Notes under the pieces: model-generated
Told to the model about the DNA's origin: nothing
The model's input: only the letters and a program-made list of their open reading frames with translations
Database searches by the model: none
Translations under genes and position numbers: made by a program
Assembly: GCA_009772895.1 (NCBI GenBank)
Contig: WOUP01000002.1
Span: 124,001 to 188,000, forward strand
Source of the DNA: Puniceicoccaceae bacterium 5H
GTDB taxonomy: Bacteria; Verrucomicrobiota; Verrucomicrobiia; Opitutales; Oceanipulchritudinaceae
DNA: 64,000 nucleotides
Direction of reading: 5' to 3'
Shown here: piece by piece, positions 1 through 8,817 of the stretch
Position numbering within the stretch: position 1 is the stretch's first letter
How the letters are laid out: each line of letters begins with the position of its first letter

Positions 1-429
1 CAGCTCGGCCCGATCGCCGCCCGGCGGCAGGCGATAGATGCTGCCGCTGGGGTTCACGCCGATGAAAAGCCCGCCCTCGTCGTCGAGCGCCAGCGCACGC
101 ACGAGCGGGTCCGGAGCCTTGAAGACCTGCTCCTTTTTGCCATCGGGCTGCACGCGGTAGACCTCACCACTGTCGCCCACCGCGACGTAAAAGGTGCCGT
201 CGGGTGCGCGCACGGCGTCCCAAACTCGTCCACCGGGCAGCTCCGCGACGCGGGTCAGGGCCGGGGATGTTTCCAGCGTGCCGTGATTGCTGAGCGCAAA
301 ATTCTTCAGCTCGTTCTGGTAAAAGGCGGCGTAGCCCTGGTCGACGATGCTGTTGGTGACTGCCTGGGCAGGGGAAACGAGGGCCCAGCTGCCGACGAGG
401 CAGCCGAAAAACAAGGAGCGAACAGACAT
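1..429 (-). CDS. Secreted beta-propeller (SMP-30/NHL-like) protein, C-terminus cut by window edge
   Basis: The frame starts at an ATG and stays open for 143 codons to the window edge, so the gene is partial. The N-terminus is a signal peptide (MSVRSLFFGC... ending near SPAQA), so the protein is exported. Residues after about 50 repeat a pattern of short blades: VWDAVRAPDGTFYVAV, then GEVYRV, then ALALDDEGGLFIGV and GSIYRL. This is typical of six- or seven-bladed propellers of the SMP-30/NHL/WD40-like type. It follows the S55 peptidase gene by 3 bases and is probably cotranscribed with it. No enzymatic residue can be assigned from the visible part; the family call is by repeat pattern only. 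Confidence 0.7.
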   Translation of the reverse strand, partial: MSVRSLFFGCLVGSWALVSPAQAVTNSIVDQGYAAFYQNELKNFALSNHGTLETSPALTRVAELPGGRVWDAVRAPDGTFYVAVGDSGEVYRVQPDGKKEQVFKAPDPLVRALALDDEGGLFIGVNPSGSIYRLPPGGDRAEL

Positions 430-432
430 GCT

Positions 433-2190
433 TTATCGAATCGTAAGTTGTGCGGAGTAGGAGCCCTGGAAGATGCCCGGCAGGCTGAAGTTCTTTTCGT
501 CGACGACGATCTGCGAGACGGGTCGGTTGAGGCGCGAGGGGTTGGGCTCGCTCAGTTGTTGCAGCACGCTGGGCGGCAGATTGGGCAGGGCGGCACCTTC
601 GAGGCCGATGCCTTCGGTCGGCTTGATCAGCGCGGCGTAGAGGCGTCCCGGCACGCGTTCGAGGCTCCAGCTCAGGGCGATGTCCTCGAGGCTGTGCGGC
701 ACGCCGCCGCCATCGCTCGTCTCGCGGTCGAGCTGTTCCCCGTCGGCGATCACGACGGCAAAGGTATCGCCCTCGTCCGCCGTCGGCGGGATCTGGAGGT
801 TCACGAGCAGCTTGCGCTCGTCGCCCCGGTAGTTGAGCAACTTCAGCTCTACCTGCACCTGGTCGCCCGGCTGGGGCGCTTCGGGGTAGATGTTGACGCT
901 GCGCAGGCCGCTGAGCTGCCACGAATCCACGATCTCGAGCGAAAGGTCGATCCGGTCGAGCGTCACCGGCTCGAAGGGATTGTCGAGGAAGTCATACAGC
1001 TCGGCGAACAGACGACGGGCCAGCATCGCGCCGGCGGACGGCCCGGTGGCGACCCGCTCGAAGCTGATGCTGTTCATGCCCTCGGGATAGATCTGGCCGT
1101 GCAGGTAGAGGGTTTGCCGCTCGCCCGCGCTCATCGCGCTGTTGGCGGTCTCGAGCACCGTTGTGGCGGCGAGCAGCGAGGTCCACTGCGGGTGCTGGAT
1201 CAGCTGCGCCTCATAGGTCTCACGCCAGCCGTGGGCGTTGCGCGTGCGCAGGTTCAGCTCCGTCATGGGCGGCTTGGGGCCGATGCGGCCCGCGATACCC
1301 GAGGCGCGGTCCTGGAAGATCGTGCCGACGATGTCGCCAAACTTCGAGAGCTTGAAGGAAAGGCGCTGGTTGCTGACGATCGTCAACACCTCGGCACCGG
1401 CGAGCGGGACCGCCACGTTACCCGCGCCGAGAAAGCTGTGACCGAAGCCCAGCAGGCGCTCGCCGTCGCGCCAGGTAATGGTGCCGGTGGCGGCCGCATT
1501 GAAGTCGCCCGTCATCAGGACCGCGGCCATCGGTTGGCCGGCGTCGAGGCTGTAGTCGGGCTGGCCTTCGCTGGAAGCGCCCATGCCGGTCGTGACCGGT
1601 GCCTGCCAGCCCACCTGCGCGAATTCCGGCTGCAGTGTCTGCAGCGTCTGGGCCGAAATGCCGCCAAAGGAGAGCGGGGTGGGGACCGGCTGCGGCGACC
1701 AGTCCACAAATGACGTATCCTGCACGGGAGTAGTCGTCTGGCTGACGGAGGGGACCGAGAAGGGCGAAAGGGCCTGGAAGCCTTGCTGCTCGCCGAGATC
1801 GAAGGCATCCACGATCTTGAACATCTGCTCGATCGGAGTGATGCCGACGAAGGCCTGATCCTTGGACCAGGTGTAGGTGTAGGAATAGGCGCCCAGCAGC
1901 TTGCCGTCGATGTAGACGGGGCTACCGCTCATGCCGGCCACGCCGCCGATCTGGATCATTTCCGGGTCGGTCGCCAGGCCTACGATCGTCGACCAGCCGG
2001 GCCCGAGGCCTTCCGGCACGGTGCCGAGGATCTCGAGCTGAAAGTCCTTCAGCTCGTTGCCCCGCACGACGGTCCGCCAGGTGGCGGTCATGCCGGGTTT
2101 GACTTCGCTCAACGGAAAAATGTCCTCAGCCGCCTGGGCCTTCGGCAGGCTCAAACAAATCAATATTCCCCACGTCCAGATGCGCCGCAT
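433..2190 (-). CDS. SpoIVB-type (family S55) serine peptidase-like exported protein
   Basis: The product is 585 residues from the ATG chosen here, which places a signal peptide (MRRIWTWGILICLSLPKAQA) at the very N-terminus. An ATG 24 bases and a GTG 69 bases upstream are also in frame; the GTG lies next to the stop of the preceding gene. Residues about 30-60 (LSEVKPGMTATWRTVVRG, followed by an FQLEILGTV strand) match the conserved entry segment of S55 proteins. GMSGSPVYIDGKLLGAYS carries the nucleophile serine context seen in SpoIVB. The long C-terminal part has no recognisable domain. S55 peptidases are best known from sporulation signalling in Firmicutes; here nothing nearby suggests sporulation, so the role is open. 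The gene sits in a run with a Tat-exported phosphoesterase and a secreted propeller. Confidence 0.75.
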   Translation of the reverse strand: MRRIWTWGILICLSLPKAQAAEDIFPLSEVKPGMTATWRTVVRGNELKDFQLEILGTVPEGLGPGWSTIVGLATDPEMIQIGGVAGMSGSPVYIDGKLLGAYSYTYTWSKDQAFVGITPIEQMFKIVDAFDLGEQQGFQALSPFSVPSVSQTTTPVQDTSFVDWSPQPVPTPLSFGGISAQTLQTLQPEFAQVGWQAPVTTGMGASSEGQPDYSLDAGQPMAAVLMTGDFNAAATGTITWRDGERLLGFGHSFLGAGNVAVPLAGAEVLTIVSNQRLSFKLSKFGDIVGTIFQDRASGIAGRIGPKPPMTELNLRTRNAHGWRETYEAQLIQHPQWTSLLAATTVLETANSAMSAGERQTLYLHGQIYPEGMNSISFERVATGPSAGAMLARRLFAELYDFLDNPFEPVTLDRIDLSLEIVDSWQLSGLRSVNIYPEAPQPGDQVQVELKLLNYRGDERKLLVNLQIPPTADEGDTFAVVIADGEQLDRETSDGGGVPHSLEDIALSWSLERVPGRLYAALIKPTEGIGLEGAALPNLPPSVLQQLSEPNPSRLNRPVSQIVVDEKNFSLPGIFQGSYSAQLTIR

Positions 2191-2262
2191 ATTCTCGATC
2201 CATCTATAGCGCATCCTGTGTCGGGCTGGCGACCCAAAATTCGGGAAGTTAGGAATCACGGC

Positions 2263-3141
2263 TCAAGCCTTGGGCAGCAGCTCCAGCAGGCTCACCTCCG
2301 GGCGACAATTGAAGCGGATGCCGTGCAGGTTACCGACGCCGCGGGTGATGTAGAGATGGCGGTCGTGCCACCGGTAGTAGCCGGAGTAGGTGCTCTTGTC
2401 CGCGACGGGTGCAAAGTGGGCTTCCATGAAGGGGATGCAGACCTGGCCACCGTGGGTGTGCCCCGAGAGCATCAAGTCCCAGTCGTGATGCGCGATGTTG
2501 CGCTTGGTGTCGGGGTTGTGGGCCAGTACGATCACGGGGATGTTTTCGCGGCGTTGAAAGCTCAGGGCCTGGTTGGGCGCCACCGGGCCGCGCCAGAGGT
2601 CGCCGAGACCCGCGATCATCAGCTCCGGGCCGGCCATCAAGCGCAGCTTGTTCGATTCGTTGGAGAGCACCCGCACCCCTGATTCACGCAAAATGCGCGT
2701 GAGCGCCTCGTAGAGTTGCCCGTCGCTGTGGTCGGGCTGATACGGGGTGCCGTCGTGGTTGCCCATCACGGCAAAGGTGGGGGCGGTCATGCTCAACTGG
2801 CGGAATAGGTCCGCCATCCGTTCCGGATCCAGGATCTCGTTGGTGATGTAGTCGCCCGTCAGGCAAATGACGTCCGGCTCCTGATCGATGGCCACCTCGA
2901 CGGACTTTTCGATCAAATCCATTGGCACGTCGTTGGAGATGTGCCAGTCTGAAAGCTGGACGAGGCGCACGACGCGCTTGAGCTGGGGCAGGTGGATGCG
3001 GGTGCGGGTGAGCTCCAGGCGGATCGGTTCCACCCGGGTCGCGTAATCGACGCCGTAAAAGCCCGATGCCGTCAGCCCCACGCCTCCTGCGGCCATTTGC
3101 AGCAGGAACCGACGCCGTGACGACAGCTTGGGGCGCGTCAT
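2263..3141 (-). CDS. Tat-exported calcineurin-like metallophosphoesterase (YkuE type)
   Basis: The 292-residue protein begins with a twin-arginine signal (SSRRRFLLQMAAGG, residues about 7-20) followed by a hydrophobic stretch, so it is likely exported folded with its metals. The metal-binding motifs of calcineurin-like phosphoesterases appear in order: LSDWHISND, CLTGDYITN, VMGNHDG, LAHNPD and SGHTHGGQ. This order and length fit the YkuE/lipid-A-modifying LpxG-like branch of membrane-associated phosphoesterases. The substrate cannot be read from sequence. It lies 10 bases downstream of dxs and 3-70 bases upstream of the S55 peptidase depending on its start, consistent with one transcript. Confidence 0.88.
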   Translation of the reverse strand: MTRPKLSSRRRFLLQMAAGGVGLTASGFYGVDYATRVEPIRLELTRTRIHLPQLKRVVRLVQLSDWHISNDVPMDLIEKSVEVAIDQEPDVICLTGDYITNEILDPERMADLFRQLSMTAPTFAVMGNHDGTPYQPDHSDGQLYEALTRILRESGVRVLSNESNKLRLMAGPELMIAGLGDLWRGPVAPNQALSFQRRENIPVIVLAHNPDTKRNIAHHDWDLMLSGHTHGGQVCIPFMEAHFAPVADKSTYSGYYRWHDRHLYITRGVGNLHGIRFNCRPEVSLLELLPKA

Positions 3142-3151
3142 AGCGAATCGG

Positions 3152-5065
3152 TCAGGCGGTGGCGGGCAAGGGAGCCAGGCCCAGCGCGTGCAGACGCTGG
3201 AGCAGGCGGCGTTGCAATGTCTCGTTGTCCAGCCCCACGCTCGCGCGCAGGTCCTTCACTCCGTCGCCGTGATCCACAAACGCGTCTGGATAGCCGATGC
3301 GTTCGACCGGCACGGGCAGGCCGGCCTCCGAGACAGCCTCCAGCACCGCGGTGCCGAAGCCGCCGACGACGGTGTGATCCTCGAGCGTCACGACCAGCTG
3401 GGCCTCTTCCGCCTGAGCGGTTAGCAGCTCGCGGTCGATCGGCTTGGCGAAGCGGGCGTTGACCACACCCACGCTGAGGTGCTCGCTGTTTTCCTCGAGG
3501 TAAGCGGCGAGCTTTTCGGCCTCCTGCACCCAGGGGCCAAGGGCCCACAGCTGGACTTCGCGGCCTTTTTTGACCACCTCGGCTTTGCCGATCGGCAGCA
3601 TTTCTCCCTGCTCCGGCAGTGCTGCGCCCGTGCCTTTGCCGCGCGGATAGCGGATGAACATGGGGGATGCCGTGTGAATGCTGGTCCAGAGCATGTTGGC
3701 CAGTTCGGCCTCGTCCTTGGGCTGCATTACGACTGCGTTGGGCACGCAGCGCAGGTAAGCGATGTCGAACAGGCCGTGGTGCGTCGCGCCGTCGTTGGGC
3801 GAGAGGCCCGCTCGGTCCATGCAGAAGGTGACCGGCAGGTTTTGCAGGCACACGTCGTGGACGATGCAGTCGTAGCCGCGCTGGAGAAAGGTGGAGTAGA
3901 TGGCGACGACCGGCTTGTAGCCTTCGCAGGCCAGGCCGGAGGCAAACAGCACGGCGTGCTCTTCCGCGATGCCGACGTCGAAAAATTGCTGCGGGCGCTT
4001 CTCCTTGAGGTAGCTCAAGCCCGTGCCCGGCGGCATGGCGGCGGTGATGCCCAATACCTTGGGGTCGGTCTCCGCATACTTGAGCAGGCTCAGGCCGAAC
4101 GCGTCCTGATAGGCGAGGCCGGACGCGCCGCCTTTCTTTACCGCTTCACCAGTCTTGGGATCGAAGGGCCCGAGGCCGTGGAACTTCTCGGGCGAGGCAA
4201 TGGCGGGCTCGAAGCCTCTGCCCTTCTTCGTCATCAGGTGCAGGATGATCGGCGTGGTGCTTTCCTTGGCAAACTCGAGGTGTTTGACCACCGAGTCGAG
4301 GTCGTGGCCGTCCACGGGGCCGATGTAGCGCAACCCGTAGGCCTCGAACAGGCTCGAATTGACGAAAAAGTCCTTGGTTTCCCGCTTCCAGCGGCGGCCG
4401 AATTCGATCATCTGCTGCCCGCCCGGCACCCGCTCGAGCACCGAATGCAGGTCCTTGTCCAGCCGGTTGTAGACCGGGTTGGTGATGATCTCGTTGAAAT
4501 ATTTTGAAAGCGCGCCCACGTTTTTGGCGATCGACCACTCGTTGTCATTCAGGATGATGATCAGCCGATCGGTCGTGGCGGCGATGTTGTTCAGCGCCTC
4601 CATCGTGATGCCGCAGGTAAAGGCGGCATCCCCCAGCAGGGCGACTACGTGGTTGTCTTTGCCCGCGCGGTCCCGGGCGGCACACATGCCGAGGGCGGCG
4701 CTCAAGGCGGTGCCCGCGTGGCCGGCGCCATACGCGTCGTGCTCGCTCTCCGTGCGGTTGAGGAAGCCGCTGAGGCCGCCGGCGCGGCGGATCAGGTCGA
4801 AATCGTCGCCCTTGCGGCCCGTCAGCAGCTTGTGCACGTAACCCTGGTGGGCCACGTCGAAGACGAACTTGTCCTCCGGGGTGGTGAAGACCCGGTGCAG
4901 GCCGAGCGTCAGCTCCACGACGCCGAGGTTGGGGCCGATGTGGCCCCCATTGCGGGCGGTCACGTCGATGATGCGTTCGCGGATTTCCTGTGCCAGCGTA
5001 GTCAGCTCGGCACGGTGGAGCCGCTGCACATCGGCGGGACCGTCGATCTTGTCAAGAATGGCCAT
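3152..5065 (-). CDS. dxs: 1-deoxy-D-xylulose-5-phosphate synthase
   Basis: This 637-residue thiamine-diphosphate enzyme condenses pyruvate and glyceraldehyde-3-phosphate in the first step of the MEP isoprenoid pathway; its product also feeds thiamine and pyridoxal synthesis. The length is normal. GGHIGPNLGVVELTLGLH (about residue 40) carries the conserved His. GDAAFTCG...EALNN (about 147-165) is the diphosphate/metal-binding segment, and FDVGIAEEHAV (about 365) carries the catalytic Glu. Two motifs are divergent: most family members have GDGA where this has GDAA, and HLASNLG where this has HIGPNLG. The gene follows xseB by 9 bases, a pairing seen in many bacteria (xseB-ispA-dxs). Deviations look like a lineage-specific form and not decay. 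Confidence 0.88.
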   Translation of the reverse strand: MAILDKIDGPADVQRLHRAELTTLAQEIRERIIDVTARNGGHIGPNLGVVELTLGLHRVFTTPEDKFVFDVAHQGYVHKLLTGRKGDDFDLIRRAGGLSGFLNRTESEHDAYGAGHAGTALSAALGMCAARDRAGKDNHVVALLGDAAFTCGITMEALNNIAATTDRLIIILNDNEWSIAKNVGALSKYFNEIITNPVYNRLDKDLHSVLERVPGGQQMIEFGRRWKRETKDFFVNSSLFEAYGLRYIGPVDGHDLDSVVKHLEFAKESTTPIILHLMTKKGRGFEPAIASPEKFHGLGPFDPKTGEAVKKGGASGLAYQDAFGLSLLKYAETDPKVLGITAAMPPGTGLSYLKEKRPQQFFDVGIAEEHAVLFASGLACEGYKPVVAIYSTFLQRGYDCIVHDVCLQNLPVTFCMDRAGLSPNDGATHHGLFDIAYLRCVPNAVVMQPKDEAELANMLWTSIHTASPMFIRYPRGKGTGAALPEQGEMLPIGKAEVVKKGREVQLWALGPWVQEAEKLAAYLEENSEHLSVGVVNARFAKPIDRELLTAQAEEAQLVVTLEDHTVVGGFGTAVLEAVSEAGLPVPVERIGYPDAFVDHGDGVKDLRASVGLDNETLQRRLLQRLHALGLAPLPATA

Positions 5066-5074
5066 GATGAGGAC

Positions 5075-5341
5075 TCACTCGCCGCCTTGCGGGAGCTGCA
5101 TCGGTTCAAAGGTCACGTTGTCTGCGTCTTCCCGCAGCTTTTCAATCTTCAATTCGGCATCTTTCAGCCGGGCCTCGCACACTTTCACCAACTTGCTGCC
5201 CGCCTCGTATTTCGCAACCAGCTCGGAGAGAGGCAGCTCGCCGGCCTCCATCGCGTTCACCAGCGCTTCCAGCTGATCCAGCGCAGCCTCGAAGGCCAGC
5301 GGCTCGTTGTTGGGTTGCTCCGGTTCGTTCGATGACGACAT
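5075..5341 (-). CDS. xseB: Exodeoxyribonuclease VII small subunit
   Basis: The 88-residue product matches XseB in size and in the core helical hairpin: FEAALDQLEALVNAMEAGEL, then PLSELVAKYEAGSKLVKVCE and a charged tail. XseB multimers form the long helical bundle that assembles with XseA to degrade single-stranded DNA. The start was placed at the ATG giving MSSSNEPEQ, because AAAGG lies about six bases upstream and family members begin at this point; the frame is open a further 25 codons. XseA is not in the window. The gene is the first of the dxs run. Confidence 0.9.
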   Translation of the reverse strand: MSSSNEPEQPNNEPLAFEAALDQLEALVNAMEAGELPLSELVAKYEAGSKLVKVCEARLKDAELKIEKLREDADNVTFEPMQLPQGGE

Positions 5342-5451
5342 GGAACCTTTGTATGACAGATTATTGCCCCACGACAAGCGGGAATGCCTCAGACGGTCGA
5401 GCCTTTCGGCCCTCATCTCCTGTCTTCACGCCTTTGGCCGCGGCGCTCCCG

Positions 5452-6453
5452 CTATTGCTGCTCGTTGCTTTGGCGGGCGAACATCTGGGCAGCCATGCGC
5501 AGGCTGGCGGCCTGCATGGTCAGCATCTGTTCCTGGTTCTGGCGAAAGGCGGCCAGCTGGGCCGGAGTGAGGTAAGAGGCGACGGCGTTCTGGATGATGG
5601 CGTTGGACTGGCGCAGCTCGTCGATGTGTTCGTTGATGGCGGTTTCGTTGAGCTGTGAGAGGTCCATGCCGCCGTCGCCGCCCTGATCGAAATTGTGGGA
5701 AAACGGATAGCGCTCGCGTTCCTGCTGGATGGTGTCGACCAGTTGTTCGTAAACGTCGGCGGAGAGCGGCTCGCTGCCGGCGACGCTCTTGCTGAAGGAA
5801 TCCAGCTCGCTGCGGATCCCGAGCGTATTTTCAAAGCGCTCAAAGCGCTGCCAGTCCGTATCGTTGTTCAGGAAGGCCTCCATCTCGCTCCGTAGTTGCT
5901 GGTCGGCGGCTTCGACCTCCGCGATCGCGGCCTGACGCTCTTCATCCGTCATACTGCCTCGCATTGCCATCAGGCCGAAGTTGACGCGCTGCATCTGGCG
6001 GGCGAGCAGGAGGTCGTAGAAATAGGCCTTCTCCTCGGGCGTAAAGTTGTAGCCGTCGGCGAGGTTGCGGTACATGTATTCGAGGGTGGCCCGCTGTTGG
6101 GTCGTGACCATCTCGTTCATGGCGGGGTTGTCGCGTACGAGGTCCGCCATGTCTTTCAACATATTGGAGTCATCCTCCGTCTGGCGGTTGGTGATAGGCG
6201 CCGGCTCCGGGCTGGCGGTGGCTTGTCGGGCTTCTTCCGCGTCGGCCTGGGCCTGCTTTAGCTGGCGCTGCAGTTCGTCGACCTTCTGGGCCAACGGCTG
6301 TGTTTCGGGGGCGGCGGCCAATTGGAGTTGTTCCGGCGTGGCCTGGGCCAGTTCGGTTTCGAGGCGCTGGATTTCCTGATGTTGGTACCAGGCAAAGGCT
6401 GCCAAGACGAGGGAGAGCACGATGAGCGCAGCAGGGAGAATGGGGTTACGCAT
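5452..6453 (-). CDS. Membrane-anchored coiled-coil protein of unknown function
   Basis: Starting at the ATG of MRNPILPAALIVLSLVL, the 333-residue protein has one N-terminal transmembrane segment (about residues 5-22), a coiled coil (about 25-75, QEIQRLETELAQ and KVDELQRQLKQAQADAEEAR) and a helical periplasmic domain. That domain contains YNFTPEEKAYFYDLLLARQM and, near the end, YLTPAQLAAFRQNQEQML; such 'TPEE/TPAQ' helices recur in small periplasmic helical proteins. The frame is open 58 codons upstream, but the residues there are low in hydrophobic order and no start signal favours them. I do not recognise a named family. It lies alone between xseB and a divergent protease gene. Confidence 0.72.
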   Translation of the reverse strand: MRNPILPAALIVLSLVLAAFAWYQHQEIQRLETELAQATPEQLQLAAAPETQPLAQKVDELQRQLKQAQADAEEARQATASPEPAPITNRQTEDDSNMLKDMADLVRDNPAMNEMVTTQQRATLEYMYRNLADGYNFTPEEKAYFYDLLLARQMQRVNFGLMAMRGSMTDEERQAAIAEVEAADQQLRSEMEAFLNNDTDWQRFERFENTLGIRSELDSFSKSVAGSEPLSADVYEQLVDTIQQERERYPFSHNFDQGGDGGMDLSQLNETAINEHIDELRQSNAIIQNAVASYLTPAQLAAFRQNQEQMLTMQAASLRMAAQMFARQSNEQQ

Positions 6454-6626
6454 GATAACGTTGGTTGTAGCAGGTCGATTTGCAGATAGCAACTGCGACC
6501 GCTCAGGAAACGACATCATTCCGTAAATGGCCGCATCCGAATTGGCTTTCCCGCCTCTGCCGCCATGGATCATCTTCTGGCTTCTATCCTTCCCAAAGCG
6601 AGCGCAACCCTTTAACCTGAGCGGCA

Positions 6627-7874
6627 ATGGATGTCGTGCTCCTGATATTTGTGTTGCTCCTCATCGCGCGCACCGGCGTGCAACTGTGGCTGGATAAGCT
6701 CAACCGTGCGGAGGTGCGACGTCACGCGGACGGCATCCCGGAGGCTTTTGCCGGTGTGATGGACGCTGAGACCTACGACAAGGCCGTGCGCTATACGCAG
6801 GACAAGAGCCGTCTGGGCTCCTGGGAGACGCTGTACGATGCGGTGGTGTTGGCGGTCGTTGTGCTGAGCGGCCTGCTGCCGTGGCTGTGGCAAGCCTTTA
6901 CGGGTGTCGTCGGGCTGGGCATCTGGGGGCAGAGCGTTTCGCTGATCGCCATCATGCTGCTGCTGTCGATCCCCAGTCTGCCATGGGAGTATTTCTACCA
7001 GTTCCGCCTGGAGGAGCGCTACGGCTTCAACCAGAGCAAACCGGCCCTCTGGATTTCCGACAAGATGAAGGGCCTCGTGCTCGGCCTGGCCATCGGCTGC
7101 CCGCTGCTGGCGCTGATTCTGTGGCTGGTCGAGCTGACCCCGTTGTGGTGGGTGTGGGCCTTTGTGGCGCTCTTCGCCTTCCAGCTCGTCATGCTGGTGC
7201 TGGCGCCGCTGGTCATCATGCCGCTCTTCAACAAGTTCACCGATCTGCCCGAGGGTGACCTGCGTTCGCGCCTGATGGCTTTGGCCGATCGCACGGGTTT
7301 TGCGGCCAAGACGATCCAGATCATGGACGGCAGCAAACGCAGCCGGCACTCCAACGCCTTCTTTACGGGCTTTGGCTCCTTCCGCCGCATCGTGTTGTTC
7401 GACACGCTGGTCGAGCAGCTCGAGGCCGAGCAGCTGGAAGCCGTGCTCGCCCACGAGATCGGGCACTATCGCTGCGGCCACATCCCCAAGCGCCTGATCT
7501 GGGCCGCCGCCAGCCTCTTTGCCATGTTTGCGGTGCTCGGCTGGCTGCTGGGGCAACCGTGGTTCGTCGAAGCCTTCGGCTTTGCCTACGCTGAGGGCGT
7601 GCTCGGGCCGACGCTGCTGATGGTCGGCCTGCTGAGCGGTCTGGTGACGTTCTGGTTCAATCCGCTTTCCAACCAGATGTCGCGCAAGCACGAGTATGAG
7701 GCCGACGCCTTTGCGCGCAACGCGATGGAAAACCGGCCCGGGCCGTTGATCGGCGCCCTGCGTGCGCTTACCTCCAAGAACCTGAGCAACCTGACTCCGC
7801 ACCCGCTCTATAGCGCTTTTTACTACTCGCACCCGACCCTGATGGAGCGTGAGCGCGCGCTGCAGAACGCCTAG
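6627..7874 (+). CDS. M48 family CAAX-prenyl-protease-like membrane metallopeptidase (Ste24 type)
   Basis: The 415-residue protein is a polytopic membrane protein with hydrophobic segments at the start, about 70-120, 165-200 and 290-345. The zinc site is LAHEIGHYRCGHI (HEIGH at about residue 276), with the distal ligand region RKHEYEADAFA near 354. The order TM segments, HExxH, TM segments, EADxFA is that of Ste24/CAAX protease 1 enzymes, and the C-terminus SHPTLMERERAL (HPxxxxR) is also family-typical. In bacteria these enzymes are thought to act in membrane protein turnover, as CAAX substrates are absent. The next gene starts 11 bases later. Confidence 0.92.
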   Translation: MDVVLLIFVLLLIARTGVQLWLDKLNRAEVRRHADGIPEAFAGVMDAETYDKAVRYTQDKSRLGSWETLYDAVVLAVVVLSGLLPWLWQAFTGVVGLGIWGQSVSLIAIMLLLSIPSLPWEYFYQFRLEERYGFNQSKPALWISDKMKGLVLGLAIGCPLLALILWLVELTPLWWVWAFVALFAFQLVMLVLAPLVIMPLFNKFTDLPEGDLRSRLMALADRTGFAAKTIQIMDGSKRSRHSNAFFTGFGSFRRIVLFDTLVEQLEAEQLEAVLAHEIGHYRCGHIPKRLIWAAASLFAMFAVLGWLLGQPWFVEAFGFAYAEGVLGPTLLMVGLLSGLVTFWFNPLSNQMSRKHEYEADAFARNAMENRPGPLIGALRALTSKNLSNLTPHPLYSAFYYSHPTLMERERALQNA

Positions 7875-7885
7875 CACTCCCGTTC

Positions 7886-8812
7886 ATGCGGCTCGCGGCC
7901 ATCCTGTGCGGGCTTTGTTGCCTGGTGGTGCTCGCTTCGGCGGGGCGCGTTCGCGTGGCGACCTACAACGTCAAGAACTACCTCGTGACCGACCGCATGG
8001 TCGATGGGGAATGGCGCTTTGACTATCCCAAGCCGGCGGCGGAAGTCGAAGCCTTGCGGGCGGTGATCCGCGAAGTCAGGCCCGATGTGCTGGCCCTGCA
8101 GGAAGTCGGCCCCGGTTATCTGGCCGAGTTGCAGCGCGATCTGGCGGCCGAAGGTCTGGACTTCCCCTTTGCCTTTCAACTGCAGGCCGACGACCCGACC
8201 CGTTGCGTTGCGGTGCTGGCCCGGGTGCCGGTGGTGGAGGTGCGCGAACACCGTGACCTGACGCTGCGCTACTTCGACGAGGACGTGCCGGTGAAGCGTG
8301 GGCTGCTGGAGGTCGAGCTGCTGACCGATCACGTGTCCTGGCACCTCTTTACCTTTCACCTCAAGAGCCGCTTGACCGAAGACGCCCGCGATCCGGACTC
8401 CGTACAGCGTCGCGCCGGTGAGGCCGAGGCGATCGCCGCCCATCTGCGGGAACGCTGGCCGGACGGGCAGGGGAGATTTGTGCTGATGGGGGACGCGAAC
8501 GATGCTTACCGCAGCCCGGCGCTGGAACACCTGAGCGGCGATCCGCGGGCGCCTTTGGCGGAGGTGTGGCCGGCCGCGGATTCCCGGGGGGAGCGCTGGA
8601 CCTATTACTCGGGGTGGTCCGACCGCTACGAACGCATTGACTATGTGCTGGTTGCGCCGCGGCTTACCCCTTGGGTGGCGGAAGGGCAGGGCACGATCTT
8701 TGATGGCCCGGAGGCGCTGCGGGCGAGCGATCACCGGCTGGTCTATATCGACCTGTTTTTTCCGGAAGCAGCGCCTCAGCTTGAAAACGCGCCCGAAATT
8801 ACCGATGACTAA
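7886..8812 (+). CDS. Secreted endonuclease/exonuclease/phosphatase-fold protein
   Basis: The 308-residue product has a signal peptide (MRLAAILCGLCCLVVLASAG) and an EEP fold read from its motifs: RVATYNVKNYL (Asn), LALQEVG (Glu metal ligand), FHLKSRL, VLMGDANDAY (catalytic Asp/Asn), YERIDYVLV and ASDHRLVYI (Asp-His). These are the residues of the DNase I/sphingomyelinase superfamily. Whether it cuts nucleic acid, phospholipid or a sugar phosphate cannot be told. It is packed between an M48 protease and dgkA with gaps of 11 and 5 bases, suggesting one transcript. Confidence 0.87.
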   Translation: MRLAAILCGLCCLVVLASAGRVRVATYNVKNYLVTDRMVDGEWRFDYPKPAAEVEALRAVIREVRPDVLALQEVGPGYLAELQRDLAAEGLDFPFAFQLQADDPTRCVAVLARVPVVEVREHRDLTLRYFDEDVPVKRGLLEVELLTDHVSWHLFTFHLKSRLTEDARDPDSVQRRAGEAEAIAAHLRERWPDGQGRFVLMGDANDAYRSPALEHLSGDPRAPLAEVWPAADSRGERWTYYSGWSDRYERIDYVLVAPRLTPWVAEGQGTIFDGPEALRASDHRLVYIDLFFPEAAPQLENAPEITDD

Positions 8813-8817
8813 CAGCT

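Noticed and set aside
6612-8734. Two long minus-strand frames opposite the M48 protease and EEP genes
   Set aside because: No motifs; the plus-strand genes carry full zinc and EEP signatures.
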